In this document: positions 1 through 11,559 of the stretch, piece by piece
Numbering within the stretch: position 1 is the stretch's first letter
Layout of the letters: each line of letters starts with the position of its first letter
NCBI GenBank assembly: GCA_014529385.2
Contig: CM043965.1
Location: forward strand, 59,242,933-59,306,932
Length of the DNA: 64,000 nucleotides
Source of the DNA: Adiantum capillus-veneris
Taxonomy: Eukaryota > Streptophyta > Polypodiopsida > Polypodiales > Pteridaceae
Direction of reading: 5' to 3'
The notes under the pieces: model-generated
Databases searched by the model: none
What the model saw: only the letters and a program-made list of their open reading frames with translations
What the model was told of the DNA's origin: nothing
Translations under genes and position numbers: made by a program

Positions 1-1773
1 AATCCTAAATTGAAGGAAGAGGTGGATAGGTCGGTTGCCCGATTCTTCTTCCACGACCACATTGCCTTCCATGCTTCGCGGTGAGTTTCCCTTGGCATAT
101 GCACATTGCAATCTTCCATTTTGTATTCATAATGGGTTATAACTTCTCGACTCTGGACTCTCCATACTAACACAACATGCTCTATTTTGTGTGGATAGGT
201 CTCCATACTTTCGAACCATGGTTACGAAAATAGGGGAATATGGCTCCTCTTATGTGCCACCTTCATCGGAGAGGCTTCGCACCACCCTCCTTGACAAAGA
301 GAAGCTTGCCGTGGAGCAAGCGGCCCAAGCAACAAAGGATTTATGGGAGACCAATGGCGTCTCTCTTCTTGTAGATGGATGGAGCGACACCCACAAGCGG
401 TCCATCCATGGGGTGGTGGCCTACTCTCGAGGGGAGATGTACTTTGTGGAGTCACATGATGCATCCGATAGTGGCAAGGCCGCCGAGATACTTGCTGCGG
501 AGTGAACAAGCACCATAGAGACCACCGGCCCGGAGAATGTCCTTTGTATGGTTGCAGATGGAGAGGCGTCAAATAGGGCAGCCGGAGCTATCATTGAGGG
601 CATATATCCCAGCATCCATGTCACATTTTGCATGGCGCATTGCCTCAATAACCTCCTCAAGGACATAGGGAACTTGTCATGGATTTCACCCACCATTGGT
701 GACGCCTCTCGAATTGTCTCCTTTGTGCTCAACCATCAAAAAGTGCGCTATGAATTCTCAAAGAGGAGCCACTTGTCCTTGCTCAAATATTCAGAGACAA
801 GATTTGCATTTAATTGGCTTATGCTAGGCCGCTTGTCTACATGTGGCAGAGCCTTAAGGGGCCTCTTTCTCAGTGATGAGTTCCACACCATGCCGGAGTC
901 TACATCAGCAGTAGGATTGAATGCCGAGAATGGGCCGACGACGCCGCTTGGTGGGAGGAGGTGAAGACTCTTGACACCATGGTCAAGCCTATTCTACACC
1001 TACTTCGAGTGGTGGATGGCTTGCAGCCATGCATTGGCAAAGTCTATGAAGCCATGGATCGCATGATAGAGGCACTTGAGAAGCTTGTGCCTGACCCTGT
1101 TCAGTATGCGGAGATTCATGGCTTATGTGAGTCGAGGTGGAATGGATACTACTCTCCACTTCATGTGGCAGCTTATGTGCTTGACCCTGAGTTTCAAGGA
1201 AGGCGTCAAGAGACCGACAAGGAGGTGAGCAAAGGAGGGCGGCTTGCATTGGAGCGCCTTGAGCCTAGCAGTGACATTAGGCGCAAGATTAGAGACGAGC
1301 TACTCAACTACATGCAAAAGAAGGGCTCCTATGGATGTGTAGATGCACAGCTTGATCGTAACAAGATTGGCTCCGTTTTGTGGTGGGAGGACTATGGAGG
1401 AGATGGCCCACATTTGCAACACTTGGCTGTTCGTGTCCTTAGCCAAGCATGTACCACTAATTACTTGGAGCAACTATGGAGTGTGTACAGCCACATTGCC
1501 TCTAAGAAGAGGAATCGCCTTGGGGTTCAGAGAGCCAATGATTTGGTGTTTGTGAGCGCTAACTTGCGCATGCTTGCCAAGAGCGTCACACACAAGGCAG
1601 ATCCTTTCAATGAGCGGGAGATGGCACAAGAGAATCCATCTATGGCCGATACTCTTTTGGAGGAGCTAGAGGAGGATTTCGAGCCTCAATGCGAGCCTCC
1701 CGATCCCTCATACGTCGCTGACGATCTCGACTACGACGACGATGTGGAGATTCAGCACGCGAGCACTTCTTGA
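1..1773 (+). pseudogene. hAT transposase (DUF659-like + hAT dimerisation), copy A, broken
   Basis: Transposase of a hAT element, a cut-and-paste enzyme acting in the nucleus. Exon 1 (partial) ends at 80; a GT-AG intron runs 81-198; the main exon follows. The DUF659-like part carries DGWSD (from 374) and a CMAHCLNNLL block near 630-655. The C-terminal dimerisation region (about 1375-1600) has VLWWEDYG, LEQLWSVYSH and RANDLVFVSANLRML. Breaks: an in-frame TGA at 503-505 where copy C has a tryptophan codon, and a frameshift between about 900 and 919. Unlike copy B it is continuous across the sites near 742 and 1110 where B has introns. Family assignment is firm; the gene is not functional as read. 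Confidence 0.85.
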
Positions 1774-2164
1774 GTTTGATGATCATTGATCACTTGACTC
1801 TCGAGTCTAGACTCTTGAGTCCACGACTCTACCTACTACATAGCCCTTTGTACTTTTTGTTATCCTTGAGGCCTTAGGCTTGTCCTAAGTCCTTTAGTTT
1901 TTGACTCTTGAGCCCTTGTGGCATGCACTTCTCATTTTGTATCCATCGATCATCGATGTTTTATTAGCACATTTCAGCCTATATGACTCGTGTTCTTTGG
2001 TCTATTTAGTGTAAATTTATGGTCAAAGTGATGCTCTATGTGTGTGGCATGTGCGTAGGTCAAAAAATGCCAAAAAAACTCTCTTTTTTTTTGCCGTTCC
2101 GACCCCGTCCCCGTTTCCTGACTTTTGCCGTCCCGACCCCGACCCGCCGTCCCATGTAACTATG
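1..2164 (+). mobile_element. hAT DNA transposon copy A (5' end outside window)
   Basis: This is the right-hand part of a hAT element that enters from beyond the window. The 3' terminus is read at 2149-2164, GTCCCATGTAACTATG, which matches the reverse complement of the left terminus of copy B (CATAGTCACATGGGGAC at 7218). Just inside it is a GC-rich tract rich in CCCGACCCCG-type motifs (2095-2150), as in the other copies. The 8 bases after the end, GTTCTAGG (2165-2172), are the predicted TSD; its partner lies off-window. The element interrupts a minus-strand gag fragment. Confidence 0.8.
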
Positions 2165-3690
2165 GTTCTAGGACTTTGATCTGTTGCAAGTCAGCTACTG
2201 CTCCCAAGAAGGCCCCATCAATATCAAATAGCATAGTAGTCGGTCGACTGTTGGCACCAAGGGGTGGCTTGTCAGATGTTGCAGACGGTCTAGGTTGTTG
2301 AGGAGGAATTGGAAGAGCCGGACCTTCAGAAAGACTGAGGCCTATGGCTGCTCATTGTGACCTAGTGAGGACACCAAATGGCTTTCCCATTTGTTGTGTA
2401 ACCACATGGGTAGCAGGTGACGATTGAGGAATGGTGCTTACCACAATCAGGTTGATCTTCGGAAATGTGAACTCTTCTTGGTTCTCACTGAGGTTGGAAG
2501 AGGTGGATACCCATTGCTTGGGACAATCTTTATTGTAGTGATCCTTAACCTCAGGGCAATGACAACAAGGCAGAGACCCTCCGGGCAAGGGACACTTGCT
2601 TTGGTAACGCCCATAGTCCCCACACCTATAGCACAAAATCGTGCAATTGGACGGACGAGGGAGAGGGACAAGGTAGTCTCTGCTCTTGCTGCATGGGGGT
2701 GGAAGCTGGGGTGTAGAAGCTCTGAGGACCTGAGGGGACACTAGCATGATAAAAACTTTGAGATGGAAAGGCGCTTTGCATACCTTGCATAGTAGGAGGG
2801 GTTGTCAACAGAGGGGGAATGTGGTTTGGATGGCCATAGAGAGAAACCATATTGGATGCAAGAGCCAAGCCGTGTTGAAGCGTAGGGAGGAGGCTTCCCT
2901 ATAATTTCCGCACTCCCTTCAAATATTAGCACTCTTTGTCATCATGGCCGGACTTCTCATAGAAGTGACAGTAAGCTCGAAGCGGGCATTCCTGTGGAAT
3001 ATGCCCAAGAGAACGGCAGGAGCTACACCAGATCATAGCCTTAGATTTCTGATGAGCATTGAGCTCCTCCAGCTCTCGCTTGATCTGGTTCAAAGCTTCT
3101 TGATGTAGAGGCTTCTCCTATCGAAGAGAAAATGATGTTTCCTCTTGAAGAGCTCCTTGTAACTTCAGGGCTTCGAGCTCCCTGTGTAAAGAAGTCAAAG
3201 AGTCAGAGGGACATTCAAACAATACTAAGGCAGTCTCTACCTGAGGAGAGTTGGTGAACAGCTTCCTGGCCCCGTCCAAGGTTGAAGGGAAGAGGACTAG
3301 GTAGGCGTCTTCTCTGTTGGCCCACGACCCCTACAGAGGGAAACAAATCTCCTAGCATGGTCATCTGCATCCTTTGTGGAGAGCCCTCTGAAAGTTGGAA
3401 ACTTTATTTTCACCTTAGCCAAGACGCTTCTGATCTCCTCCATGGCTGCCAGTTCACGAGCTTGTTGCTCAAGAGCTTGCTGTAACACAGAGGGCAAGAA
3501 CTATACTGGGGAAGGTGACCTGGAAGGTGAAGAACTGTTTGAGGGAGTGGAGGTAGCCGCACGGGAAGGTAGGGGTAATGGGGCTGGTGGACTTCTACTC
3601 AGCACAAAGGGTTGGCGCTTTCGATGGTAGTACTTCAGAGGACTCAATAATGGACTTTGTCGATCTTTGGACTGCCTAATATGTGTCATG
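2165..3690 (-). pseudogene. LTR-retrotransposon gag fragment with two zinc knuckles
   Basis: Minus-strand capsid (gag) remnant. Reading from 3690 downward there is a proline/serine-rich start, an alanine/glutamine-rich helix (QQALEQQARELAAMEEIR near 3440-3490), then a gag-like stretch. Near 2530-2640 lie two cysteine-rich knuckles, CYRCGDYGRYQSKC and CCHCPEVKDHYNKDC, typical of nucleic-acid-binding gag tails. The frame is interrupted several times (pieces at 3501-3689, 3297-3497, 2626-2868 and 2352-2747). hAT copy A cuts it off at 2165. No RT or integrase is visible, so the lineage is uncertain. Confidence 0.6.
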
Positions 3691-3845
3691 CACTAATCAG
3701 AAACCCACTCAAGCTTTGGGCACTAAGACTTTTACTTAGCTGGTCCAGACTACACTAGACCAGTGTGAGTGACCTGGACGAGTGACTAGACTGGCGGACA
3801 AGAGACTAGCTCCTCGACAAGGGAGTGAAACTTCAGTTGAGATCC

Positions 3846-4560
3846 CACCGGGCGTGCCAAAAAAGAGAGCACCTATAGCGGGAATAATGTGTCGTGCTCT
3901 CTACTGTGGGTGCTCCTCAATGCAATGTGCGTAAAATCTCAATCCAACAGAATGAAACACTATAGACAATGAATAATATAGCAAACAAGTGACTCAACAA
4001 CAAATTCAACAATAGAACCTGAACAGCATGGGACTCGACTAACTTAGATAAACAAGTACAGACTCTGGCATGGCAGCAAACTCTCTGCTCCAAGCCCAGA
4101 ACTCAAGGGTACAATAGGGGTACAATAGGGGTGTCAAGGCTCAAGATGTGCAGGGAGGGTGTTGTGTGTGATGTAGACTTGACTCGACGCTAGGCTCAAA
4201 ACTCATAAACCATCTAGAACAGTTTATCTCGACTCAAGAAAATGTGAGCATATATACAACCCCAAAAGGGCAACCAACACATAACATCAAATATCTCTGA
4301 CTGTCCAGCTGCACCTATCCCCAAACTGTGGCGGAGAAGAACTGGCCACGATGTCCTCTAAACCACCAGTCCTGCCACGTGTCAAGTCCACCAACTGTAA
4401 CTGTCTTACCGTGTAGAGTGACATTGTAGCCCAGCTACACCTTAGTTCGAACCCCGGCACCACTAATAGGTAGATAGGGCAAATCCATCCTTCAGTGTCC
4501 ATTTTCAGCACTATCGGAGGAGGATCACCTAATACAGCCCCTATATTTGCTCAGTAGTGG
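3846..4560 (-). repeat. Probable PBS and LTR remnant upstream of the gag fragment
   Basis: On the minus strand, TTGGCACGCCCGGTGGGA (3846-3863) has the look of a primer-binding site at the start of a plant gypsy internal region, followed by the gag remnant at lower coordinates. The sequence at higher coordinates would then be the LTR. I could not fix TG/CA ends, so the limits are approximate. The region also reads as low-gene AT/CT-rich DNA. Confidence 0.35.
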
Positions 4561-4689
4561 CGATCACAGATAATTGCATCATAGTGGTCTTTCTCATGGC
4601 ACTACACTACTACTTGTTAGCACTAAGTAGTGTTGGAGCCTTTAACAATCTCCTTGTACCAAAGTCACTTGGGCCGTGTACTGGGGAGC

Positions 4690-4880
4690 CTAGCGTGCTG
4701 CTACGCCATTCATACCAGTTATAGATGGTGTTTCGAGATCAAAGGTTCCATCACATCAGCAACTGTCTCTTTTGTTTCATTCAGCTAGCGTGCTGCTACA
4801 CCATTGATACCAGTTATAGATGGTGTTTCGAGATCAAAGGTTCCATCACATCAGCAATTGTCTCTTTTGTTTCATTCAGC
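4690..4880. repeat. Tandem duplication, 2 x 95 bp
   Basis: Two adjacent copies start CTAGCGTGCTGCTAC at 4690 and again at 4785, a period of 95 bp. The copies differ at only a few positions (for example CGCCATTCATACC against CACCATTGATACC). No coding meaning was seen. Confidence 0.85.
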
Positions 4881-7109
4881 TTTAGTATTGTCCATTGTGT
4901 TCAATCCAAACCTTTTTTAAAGTTTAGGGACAACCTAGCGCACTGACCTTGCGATTGTATCATTGGTACAGTAAGACTTCAACGCATACTGCACTAGACA
5001 ACTCAAAATACATGTGAGTATAGACCACATTGTTATGCCACAGCTACTTTCATCTCCAGGAGACCTCTTTGTAGCAGTCTTTAGGTGGATAGCCTAAAGT
5101 AGGACTACTTGTAGCCTTCAGATCTCTAGGAAGACTATTGGCTTTGAAAGAATACACTCTCGTCTGCATAGGCTGTACTAGAAAGAAAACTCGTGAAACA
5201 ACCCTTGAATTATCAAGGATATTAAATCTACTTTTGTTGTCCCAAGTGAGTGACAATCACTAGGATCTATGCATTCAAAATATTGCTCAATCTTGAAATG
5301 GCATTTCCTTACAAAAATCAGGAATAGGTTGGGGTTCTATAATGTCGAGGCGTACTCAAGATAACATCATCCATCCACAGGAGCAAGACGGAAAGAATCC
5401 TTATGTTCGTACTCACAAGCTTTTGATGTCAAATAGTAGGGGGTAACAATTGGTCTTTAGTCCTGGCAAAATAAATCGTACACCAAAGTCCCTTTTTTAA
5501 GGAAGGCACAAAGACCCTCTATTAGTGTTAATAATCTGCCCAATGGGCTACACTACCCTATCATGGGGGAAAACTGTACAATTAAGGGAGACTCTTACCA
5601 GTGTGAGTGTCAAAAAGTATACATTGGCTACATCAAAGAATGATAGGTGGAAGAAGCCAAACAGGAATCATGCCCCAATGAAGGAAAGGTCTTGGCTGCC
5701 ACAAACTAATGGATACAGAATGCCGTCTCTCAGCATTGTCTGAGCTCCCTTTGTATGACCGCATCGAGGGCAGCTCAGACAAGGCTGAGAGACGGTGCCT
5801 CTGAATGTGTGGATCTGCTTAAGCCAAAAAGGGCAAACTGTCACTGTTGGTGGCTTTGGCAACCCCTGGAAAGCACAAAAATACGGAGCCCTTGAGATAA
5901 ACAAGAGACCCAAGCTACTGATCAACTAAGGCTTCTTTCTTGAGTACATGCGGCTGCCAAGAAGTCTGACAAGTATGGGGCACTGCTGAAGGTGCCTCAC
6001 CTGCCATGTCTGGTACAGAAGCCATCACACAAAGAATCTTGGACCAAACCTAGTGGCAATCCATTGAGTAATGAAAGTAAGTCTCCACTAGATGCCCACA
6101 CCCAAGGAAAACTTGAAAGGTGTCCATGATAAGCTAGCCCAAACTCAAACTCCCACCACTGCACCTCTCTGTATATTATATAACCTGCCACTTAAAAAAA
6201 TCATCCTACAAGCCTAGTGACCAGCCAAGAGTCATGACAAAAAATTAGAAAGAAAATCCTCGATAATGCTTTGTTTGTCACCAATGCTCCGGTATGGCCA
6301 AGTATACCATAACATGCTGTCTCACATCACAGACACCCCCAGACCGACAAGACTTCCGTCCTTCTAAAGGCCCCTTTGCTAAGAGAAGGTTATTGTACAC
6401 AGCTATCGAAATCTTTTTGATCTCCAGCAAATCCTGAGTCAAAGATCCATCGTATGATGTATCACCACAACCGCCTAGTCCTGAAGTGACATTGTCGAGA
6501 TCTTATGTTCTCGAAAAATTCCCAAGGATCCAATTGCGTACTTGAGTCCACCGTAAAGCCTGTTTGTGAAATACATAATTTTCACGCCCTTCCCCGAGCT
6601 CAAAAGTCCCTTGTTTATCTTGGTTAAGCTGAGACTGTAGCCACGAGCTCTTTGGTTGTCCCTTCTACATCCTCACGAGGGCAGAAAGGCCCCTTCTCAG
6701 ATGTTGTTGACTCACTCGAATACAAGGTAGGAGCAACACGGGACTACACTAGCACACCATAGTAGAAGCTTGTGTATCCTTCTTCAATGAGGCTTAAAGT
6801 GCTCATATTCAACTCAAACAAGCTAGCCCTTTGCTTAGAGTCACACCACCATGAGTGATGTGGCATACTTAGCCATTTTTGACCCATAATGGGTATTTAT
6901 GTTAACATGTACCACCGTGATATACTTCACATAGGCAAACGATTGTGGCCACCATGACGCACTTCAGATATGTACATTATTAACCCAAAGCCCAAAGTAT
7001 GCACATTCTAGATTAAGAAAACATGCAACTGTGCCACCTCCAAGGCTTCGACTCCTCAGTAAGAAGCATAAAAAGTGAAGTGAATGTAACAATTTGACAT
7101 TGTAAACAT
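4881..7109. other. Unrecognised, probably decayed repeat DNA
   Basis: No convincing gene. The short reading frames here (for example minus 5050-5256 and 5668-5925) match no family I recognise. The frame at 5668-5925 contains CPRCG, which alone is not diagnostic. The one clear structure is the inverted repeat at 5722-5796, listed separately. Confidence 0.4.
5722..5796. repeat. Short inverted repeat (hairpin), ~25-bp arms
   Basis: GCCGTCTCTCAGCATTGTCT (from 5722) is followed after about 25 nt by a near-perfect reverse complement ending AAGGCTGAGAGACGG (to 5795). The arms pair over about 25 bp with one or two mismatches around a loop of about 25 nt. It could be a small foldback element, a terminator-like structure or chance. 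No function is claimed. Confidence 0.7.
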
Positions 7110-7209
7110 ACCACGTGTCACAAACTGCTGATGTGTCAAGCCATTGAAGAACGAAGCCAACATGCAGAGGAGCCTAAACCCTAGAAGCAACAAAAGAAGC
7201 AGAAGAAGC

Positions 7210-7217
7210 TTGCAAAG
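7210..7217. repeat. Left TSD of hAT copy B (TTGCAAAG)
   Basis: TTGCAAAG immediately precedes the CATAG terminus at 7218 and is repeated exactly at 10631-10638. An 8-bp TSD is the hallmark of hAT insertion. Confidence 0.95.
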
Positions 7218-10200
7218 CATAGTCACATGGGGACGGGGACGGGTCTCAGGGACGTGGCGGGTCCCGGGGACGGGGACTTGGCAAAACAGGGGACAGGGGA
7301 CGCGCCAGGGGACGTGCTTTGAAAAACACTAGTTCTTTGCAAATTTAATACTGAGACAATAGTGAACACTAAGATCACAAGATTGCAAAGAAAAAGTGGG
7401 TTTTGCACTCATATTACATAATATCAAAATATAACAAAGGGAGTGCGGCGTGGACGACACGGTACACCATTGGTGTGGTGATCAAGCATCAATCATCCTC
7501 GCCAAAGGGCAAAACATAATGATGTACAAGTGAAGAGTGGATAAGTAGAGTTTAGCATAAATGGGAGTCAAAAAGGGAAGGACTCGAGTCAAGGGTCAAG
7601 ACTCAAGACTCAAGAGGTCTAGACTCTAGACTCTACATGTTGGCCCATGGTGCCAACTGAATGTCAATTGGCTCTGCATAGTCCATTTGACCCAAAAAAT
7701 CATCCTCAAGTGGTGTTGTCTCAATCTCTCCCTCTGCATCTATCTGTGTCTCTAGGATAGGATCATCCTCTGTAAGTGCCCACTCCGCGAAATCATCACT
7801 TTCGTCTGACTTGGAAAGCATCTTCAAATTTGATGAGACATATATGAGATCATTGGCTCTCTGCACATCAAGATGATTCCTCTTCTTTGAGGCTACATGA
7901 GCATACACACCCAAAGTTGCTCCAAGCAACTCGTAGTGCATGCTTGGCTAAGAATGCGAATAGCCAAATCCTGTAAACCGCCCAATCCCGCCCCAAACTC
8001 CTCCCACCAAAGAGCACTCCCCATCTCAAAGCGAGATGCTTGTGCATCATGCATGTGACAAATTTCTCCCTTTCCATTCTTGTAGACATTGATTTGCCTC
8101 CAAATCTCGGTCCTTTCCTTTGGGTTGGGCACAAGGCGCGCAAGGATGGTTTACCAATCATTCATCACCTCTTTGTCCTTCCATTGGTTCCCTTGTTGAT
8201 CCACTACATAAGCGGCCGCATGAAGAGAAGAACGGTAGGCATTCCACCTTGACACACCTACGTTATCAAGATTCAAAACCAAGTTACAAACTCAAGAGAG
8301 TAAACTTGTAAAGTATAGGGAAAACTTAAAAGTGACTCGAGCGACGTGAATACCTATCGGGGTCGGTCACAAGTTTTTTAAGAGAGTCGATCATGGTGTC
8401 CATGGCCTCATGTATCTTGCCGATGCAAGGCTTCATGGAATCCAACACAGCAAAAGAGGTGGATGATAGGCTTCACCATTTTGGAGATTGTCTTTACTTC
8501 TTCCCACCATTCCCGCATGTCGGCCTGTGCTCGGCATGCCACTCCATTGACACTTTTTGACTTGGGCATTGCCAAGAACTCATCACTAGTGAAGAGTCCC
8601 CTCAATGCCCCACTACATGAACTCAAGCGATGGAGCATAATGAAGTTGTAGGCGAAGCTAGTCTCCGAGTATTTGAGAAGAGCTAGCGTTGACCTCTTTG
8701 AAAATTCAGCCCTCACCTATTTAGAAAAATCAAGTTTCAATATTCAAAACGAGAATTGGCCTTCCATATTGAAATTAGATTTGAATTGAAATGAGATTGG
8801 TTAACACTTAATGGTTACCTTTTGATGATTATTGACAAAAGTCACCATTGAATTCGCATGCTCAATGACGGGGGAAATCCATTCCAAGGCGCCTAAAACT
8901 TTGAGAAGATTGTTGAGGCAATGAGCCATGCAATATGTGACCGTGGTTTGTGGATAAAGGGATTTGATGATGGCTCCGGCGGTACGATTGCTATTTTCTC
9001 CCTCGGTGACAATGGCAATGACATCGTGCTTTCTCACCTTCTCAATGGTAAGCGCCCACTACGATGCAAGTACTTGCACACTCTTCCCGGTCCCCGATGC
9101 ATCATGGGGGTGAATGAAATACATCTCCCCCCGAGAATATGCCACCACACCATGAATGGAGCGGCGACGGATATCACTCCACCCATCCACAATGAGGGAT
9201 ACCCCATTCTTCTTCCATGAAGCCCTTGTGGATACACATGCCGCCCCCACCATGATTTTCTCCCTGTCAAGAAGAGTGGTGCGCAAGCTCTCCGAAGAGG
9301 GAGGGACATATGTGGGTCCAAACTCCCCGATCTTCCGTACCATTTCTTTAAAATATGGAGATCTTTTATGTCAAAAAAAAAAGTGTAAATGAGTGATATA
9401 CATTGTAAATGAGTGATATAAACTAAAGATTAAAGCTTAAGCCTTAGAAGTTAAAGTCTAAAGAGCTTACCCCGCTGCATTGAAAGCAATATGGTCGTGG
9501 TAGGAAAATCTTGCTACGGCGACATCTACCTCCTCTTTCAAGGCCGGTTTCCAACCATCTCCAAGAGTTGCTTGCCGCTTGGGTGGACGAGAAGGAGGGA
9601 AAGATGACGATGAAGGGTTGGTAGAGAGTGGAGGTGGGTGGTCACCGTCGGTGCTGGTTGATGCACAAAATGATGCCGAAGAAGGGGATGCGGATGCTCG
9701 GATGAAAGCCGCCGTGACCATCTCCCTGGGATTCACCGTGCGACGCTTGGTACGATTCTTCTTGGCTTCTTTTATATCCTCAAGAGTCTTCTCAAGGTTT
9801 AGGAGCTTTTGCTTCTCCTCTTTCGAGCCGGTTTGCAGGCAAAATTGAACATGATGTCCTTTTTCGTGAAGGAAGTGGGCGCACACATTCCTCACGGAAC
9901 CACTGCGCTCGTAGCTACAACGGCGGCACTTCCATGGCTTGCTTCCACCTCAACACCGGAATTAGGAGCAATCACCTCATTCCACCATGTCTATGTGAAG
10001 TGGGCAGAGGAAGGGGGTTGAGAAGCGGTGGTAGGGCCGGAGGAAGGAGAAGGAGGAGGGCTTAGAGAAGCTTCGGATCAATCTTGAGATGCCATTGATG
10101 GTAGATATTAGAATTTAGAGAAAGCTTGAAGAGAAGGAAAGAGGGGTAGACTTCAAGGCTCAAGCCTTCGACTTGGAGAGGAGGGGAGATGCAAGAGGGA

Positions 10201-10630
10201 GAGAGAGAGAGGAGAAAGAGACTCGAGAGTCAAGAGACTCAAGGGCGGAGTCTCGAAGGGCAACTTCAAACTTGGCTCTTGGCACTTGCAAGCCCAATGG
10301 GAACTTCAAGGAATTGGCCTTGAGGCTTGGGTATGAGCCTTGAGGCTTCGGTGCTCTTAAGTAGAGAGAGCTCCCCCCAAAATGGGCGTTTGAATTTTGA
10401 AAGGCCCCCCAAAACTTGAATTTCAAAAATCCTGCCCCCGCAGCCCACCGCCCCCTGCCTGCGTCCCATCCCGCGGTGTCACCGGGGACGTGCGTCCCGG
10501 GACCCGTCGTGCCCCTCGTCCCCTGTGAGGGACGTCCCTCGTCCCAAAAAGTCGTCCCTGTCTCCGTCCCGGCGTCCCCCGTCTCGTCCTTGCACAAATG
10601 GACCGTGTCCCCCCCTCCCCTGTTTCTATG
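7218..10630 (-). mobile_element. Complete hAT DNA transposon copy B (3413 bp)
   Basis: Both ends are visible. The left end is CATAGTCACATGGGGACGGG (7218). The right end, read on the minus strand from 10630, is CATAGAAACAGGGGAGGGG. These are imperfect terminal inverted repeats starting CATAG. The flanks are exact 8-bp copies of TTGCAAAG. Both subterminal zones (7220-7320 and 10480-10620) are dense in GGGGACG or its complement, a likely transposase-binding array by analogy with other hAT elements. The transposase reads on the minus strand and is broken. Confidence 0.93.
7633..10095 (-). pseudogene. hAT transposase (BED finger, DUF659-like, dimerisation), copy B, broken
   Basis: Start ATG at 10095-10093. 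A BED-like finger with WKCRRC lies near 9920-9940. Exon 1 ends at 9471, intron 9470-9363; exon 2 carries DGWSD and CMAHCLNNLL; intron 8818-8717; exon 3; likely intron 8353-8258; then the dimerisation end (ALWWEEFG, LEQLW, ASKKRN) and stop TAG at 7635-7633. Damage: early stops in exon 1, a frameshift inside the BED finger, TAG at 9061-9059, a frameshift near 8460, TAA at 8153-8151 and a 2-base loss near 7915. Introns 2 and 3 are absent from copies A and C. Clearly hAT; not functional as read. Confidence 0.85.
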
Positions 10631-10638
10631 TTGCAAAG
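10631..10638. repeat. Right TSD of hAT copy B (TTGCAAAG)
   Basis: Exact repeat of 7210-7217, directly after the CTATG end of the element. Confidence 0.95.
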
Positions 10639-11292
10639 TCTTGTCGAGAGGCATATTTTTAAAGAAGAGTTCCCACCAACTTATGGGACCTCGTGCAATG
10701 GGGCCCAAGTGCCCAAGTGACTAAAGGCATTAAAATAAAGCACCCAAAAAACGAGAGTATAAAACTGATGACGTGGCAGTAATTGTACGGACAGCCCACA
10801 AAACACGCAGATATGCTAATGTGGCACCTGTACGGATTACCGTGTTTTACATTGAAATCTGACAGCTGTATGGATTTCCGCAAAACGCGATGCCAGCTTT
10901 TGAGGCCAGATGCTTTTAGAACTTGAAGCTTTTCATGTAATTGCTTTTCATGGTCAAGGGCCTTTAAATATGAGCCAAGGGCTCATTCTCTTGCATGCTT
11001 CCGCATGAAGGTGCAGAGGATGGAATACCGGCGATGTACTGAGTTCAAGCAATATAAAGAAATACCAAAAGGGGCCTCGGTCTGTGCTCTCTTGGGGTAG
11101 AACTCCACCACTCCCCGTCTCATGTGTCGTGCATCTCTTTCAATTTGGTTGTTAGTGCTTAAAGTTGTTCTGTTTGTTTTTTTCCACTGGCACATGGTGC
11201 CCATCCCTGTGACACCACAGCATGACATTCACCCGCTCTAAACCTGCACATCCTCCGGCATGTGCCACAATAGTCTTTGTTAAGCATCAAAA

Positions 11293-11559
11293 CTAATTGG
11301 CACATAACATATCTTCACTTCCATCCTCACTTTGCACACAATCACATCCATCGTATTCATGACTTGCTTGTGCATCAAACCGATCAACATCCCCTCTTCT
11401 TTTGAACAAATTAATCCTTTTTCCTACAATGGGAATTTTCATTTCTATCCCATCTAGCTTACGCAAAGCATAAGTTGCATTCCCATGCACATGCTTAACA
11501 ACAAAAGGACCAAACCATCTCTTTGCAAGCTTCCTTATTGTCATAGAAACATGGTACAA
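11293..11559 (-). pseudogene. Gypsy polyprotein fragment (integrase C-terminal region)
   Basis: The minus-strand frame includes KLAKRWFGPFVVKHV and later INLFKRRGDVDRFD. This fits the stretch after the integrase core of Ty3/gypsy polyproteins, where a K-L-x-x-R-x-x-GPF motif is common. No catalytic domain adjoins it. It is an isolated remnant beside the solo LTR; whether the two belonged together is unknown. Confidence 0.5.

Larger units (their letters stand above)
7116..11214 (+). mobile_element. Solo LTR (element-E type), split by hAT copy B
   Basis: The left part (7116-7217) begins TGTCACAAACTGCTGATGTG and resembles the reverse complement of the element E LTR at 47231 downward. After the hAT insertion the same LTR resumes at 10639 and ends CCTGTGACA at 11214, again matching E (GAAATACC...GGGGC block near 11058, GGTGCCC near 11198). 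Without hAT-B it is about 680 bp, against 751-755 bp for the E LTRs. Flanks CCACG (7111-7115) and CCACA (11215-11219) look like a 5-bp TSD with one change. No internal region remains, so this is a solo LTR left by LTR-LTR recombination (inference). Confidence 0.75.

Noticed and set aside
1343-1555. Second frame inside hAT copy A
   Set aside because: Shadow of the transposase dimerisation region in another frame.
5668-5925. Zinc-ribbon gene (CPRCG)
   Set aside because: A single CxxC in a short frame that overlaps the hairpin; nothing else supports coding.
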